Source: Geodermatophilus telluris
Lineage (GTDB): Bacteria; Actinomycetota; Actinomycetes; Mycobacteriales; Geodermatophilaceae
Direction: 5' to 3'
DNA: 64,000 bases
NCBI RefSeq assembly: GCF_900102745.1
Contig: NZ_FMZF01000004.1
Span: 434,001-498,000, forward strand
The translations under genes were made by a program, and so were the position numbers. Below are positions 63,842-64,000 of the stretch, piece by piece; the stretch's first letter is position 1; each line of letters opens with the position of its first letter. The notes beneath the pieces were generated by a model. It searched no databases. It was not told where the DNA came from and saw only the letters and a list, made by a program, of their open reading frames with translations.

Positions 63842-64000
63842 CCGGCACGCTGACCGAGATCTGGCTGACCCCGACGGCCGCGGCGCCCATGCGGCGGGTG
63901 GCCTCCGCGCGGCTGCTGGCCGGCCGCGGACTGGAGGGCGACCGCTACGCCCTCGGCGGCGGCACGTGGGCGCAGTACCCCGAGCTGGAGAAGCAGCTCA
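63838..64000 (+). CDS. MOSC-domain protein (partial, runs off the right edge)
   Basis: ATG at 63838 in ATGA overlap with the bioN stop; 54 residues are present. The translation begins MTGTLTEIWLTPTAAAPMRR and continues ...LLAGRGLEGDRYALGGG. The 'AGRGLEGDRY' block shortly after 'APM' is the usual start of a MOSC domain, a molybdenum-cofactor sulfurase C-terminal-like sulfur-carrier fold. The catalytic Cys would lie beyond the window, so activity cannot be judged. Confidence 0.75.
   Translation, partial: MTGTLTEIWLTPTAAAPMRRVASARLLAGRGLEGDRYALGGGTWAQYPELEKQL

Overview
The window is very G+C-rich (roughly three quarters G+C by eye, with strong G/C preference at third codon positions) and uses many GTG starts. 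It reads as an actinobacterial chromosome. The gene set (paired clpP1/clpP2, a mycothiol-type Rv2466c-like oxidoreductase, a CtaJ-like oxidase subunit, DUF5130, group II truncated haemoglobin) fits a soil or rock actinobacterium. The general style of the proteins suggests Geodermatophilaceae (Blastococcus, Geodermatophilus, Modestobacter), but that family assignment is inference.

Core backbone, left (0.4-7.9 kb): a DUF559 nuclease-like gene broken by an in-frame TGA and bracketed by two hairpin repeats, then clpX, clpP2, clpP1 and tig on the minus strand, tRNA-Pro(UGG), an amidase and tRNA-Gly(UCC). A near-perfect ClgR-type box lies upstream of clpP1P2. Core backbone, right (43.2-59.2 kb): rpiB, an Rv2466c-like protein, pepN, DUF5130, ctaJ-like, an HNH nuclease and glbO. 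As I recall it, this is the same order as the Mycobacterium tuberculosis segment clpX-clpP2-clpP1-tig-...-rpiB-Rv2466c-pepN-...-glbO, so the 8-43 kb block looks like accessory DNA placed between tRNA-Gly and rpiB.

Accessory block (8-43 kb): a relic of an integrated element next to tRNA-Gly, with a degraded second copy of the tRNA 3' end 1.9 kb downstream and one orphan gene between. Then msrA and a tightly overlapping LacI-controlled operon (periplasmic binding protein, single-domain ATPase, permease, phosphotriesterase-like hydrolase, amidotransferase-like protein, nucleoside hydrolase, ribokinase) that looks like uptake and breakdown of a nucleoside-like compound. Next come a DUF4097 protein, a large LAL/LuxR regulator, an FAD monooxygenase, a cobalt-type nitrile hydratase or thiocyanate hydrolase whose beta chain is split into two genes, a berberine-bridge-type oxidase, a subtilase without a signal peptide, a chemoreceptor, a possible SLATT-type membrane protein, a D-aminopeptidase, a GH13 glucosidase, a histidine-rich DUF4396 membrane protein under a CsoR-like operator, a second soluble chemoreceptor, an ECF sigma factor, a large lipoprotein, a MarR/Eis pair and an orphan arginine-rich membrane protein.

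Right end (59.3-64 kb): an orphan double ATPase with asymmetrically decayed motifs, a Roadblock/LC7 protein with an optional proline-rich N-terminal extension built on a 15-bp tandem repeat, the biotin ECF importer bioY-bioM-bioN, and the start of a MOSC protein. Many genes end in strong GC hairpins, and adjacent genes are often joined by 4-bp stop/start overlaps.
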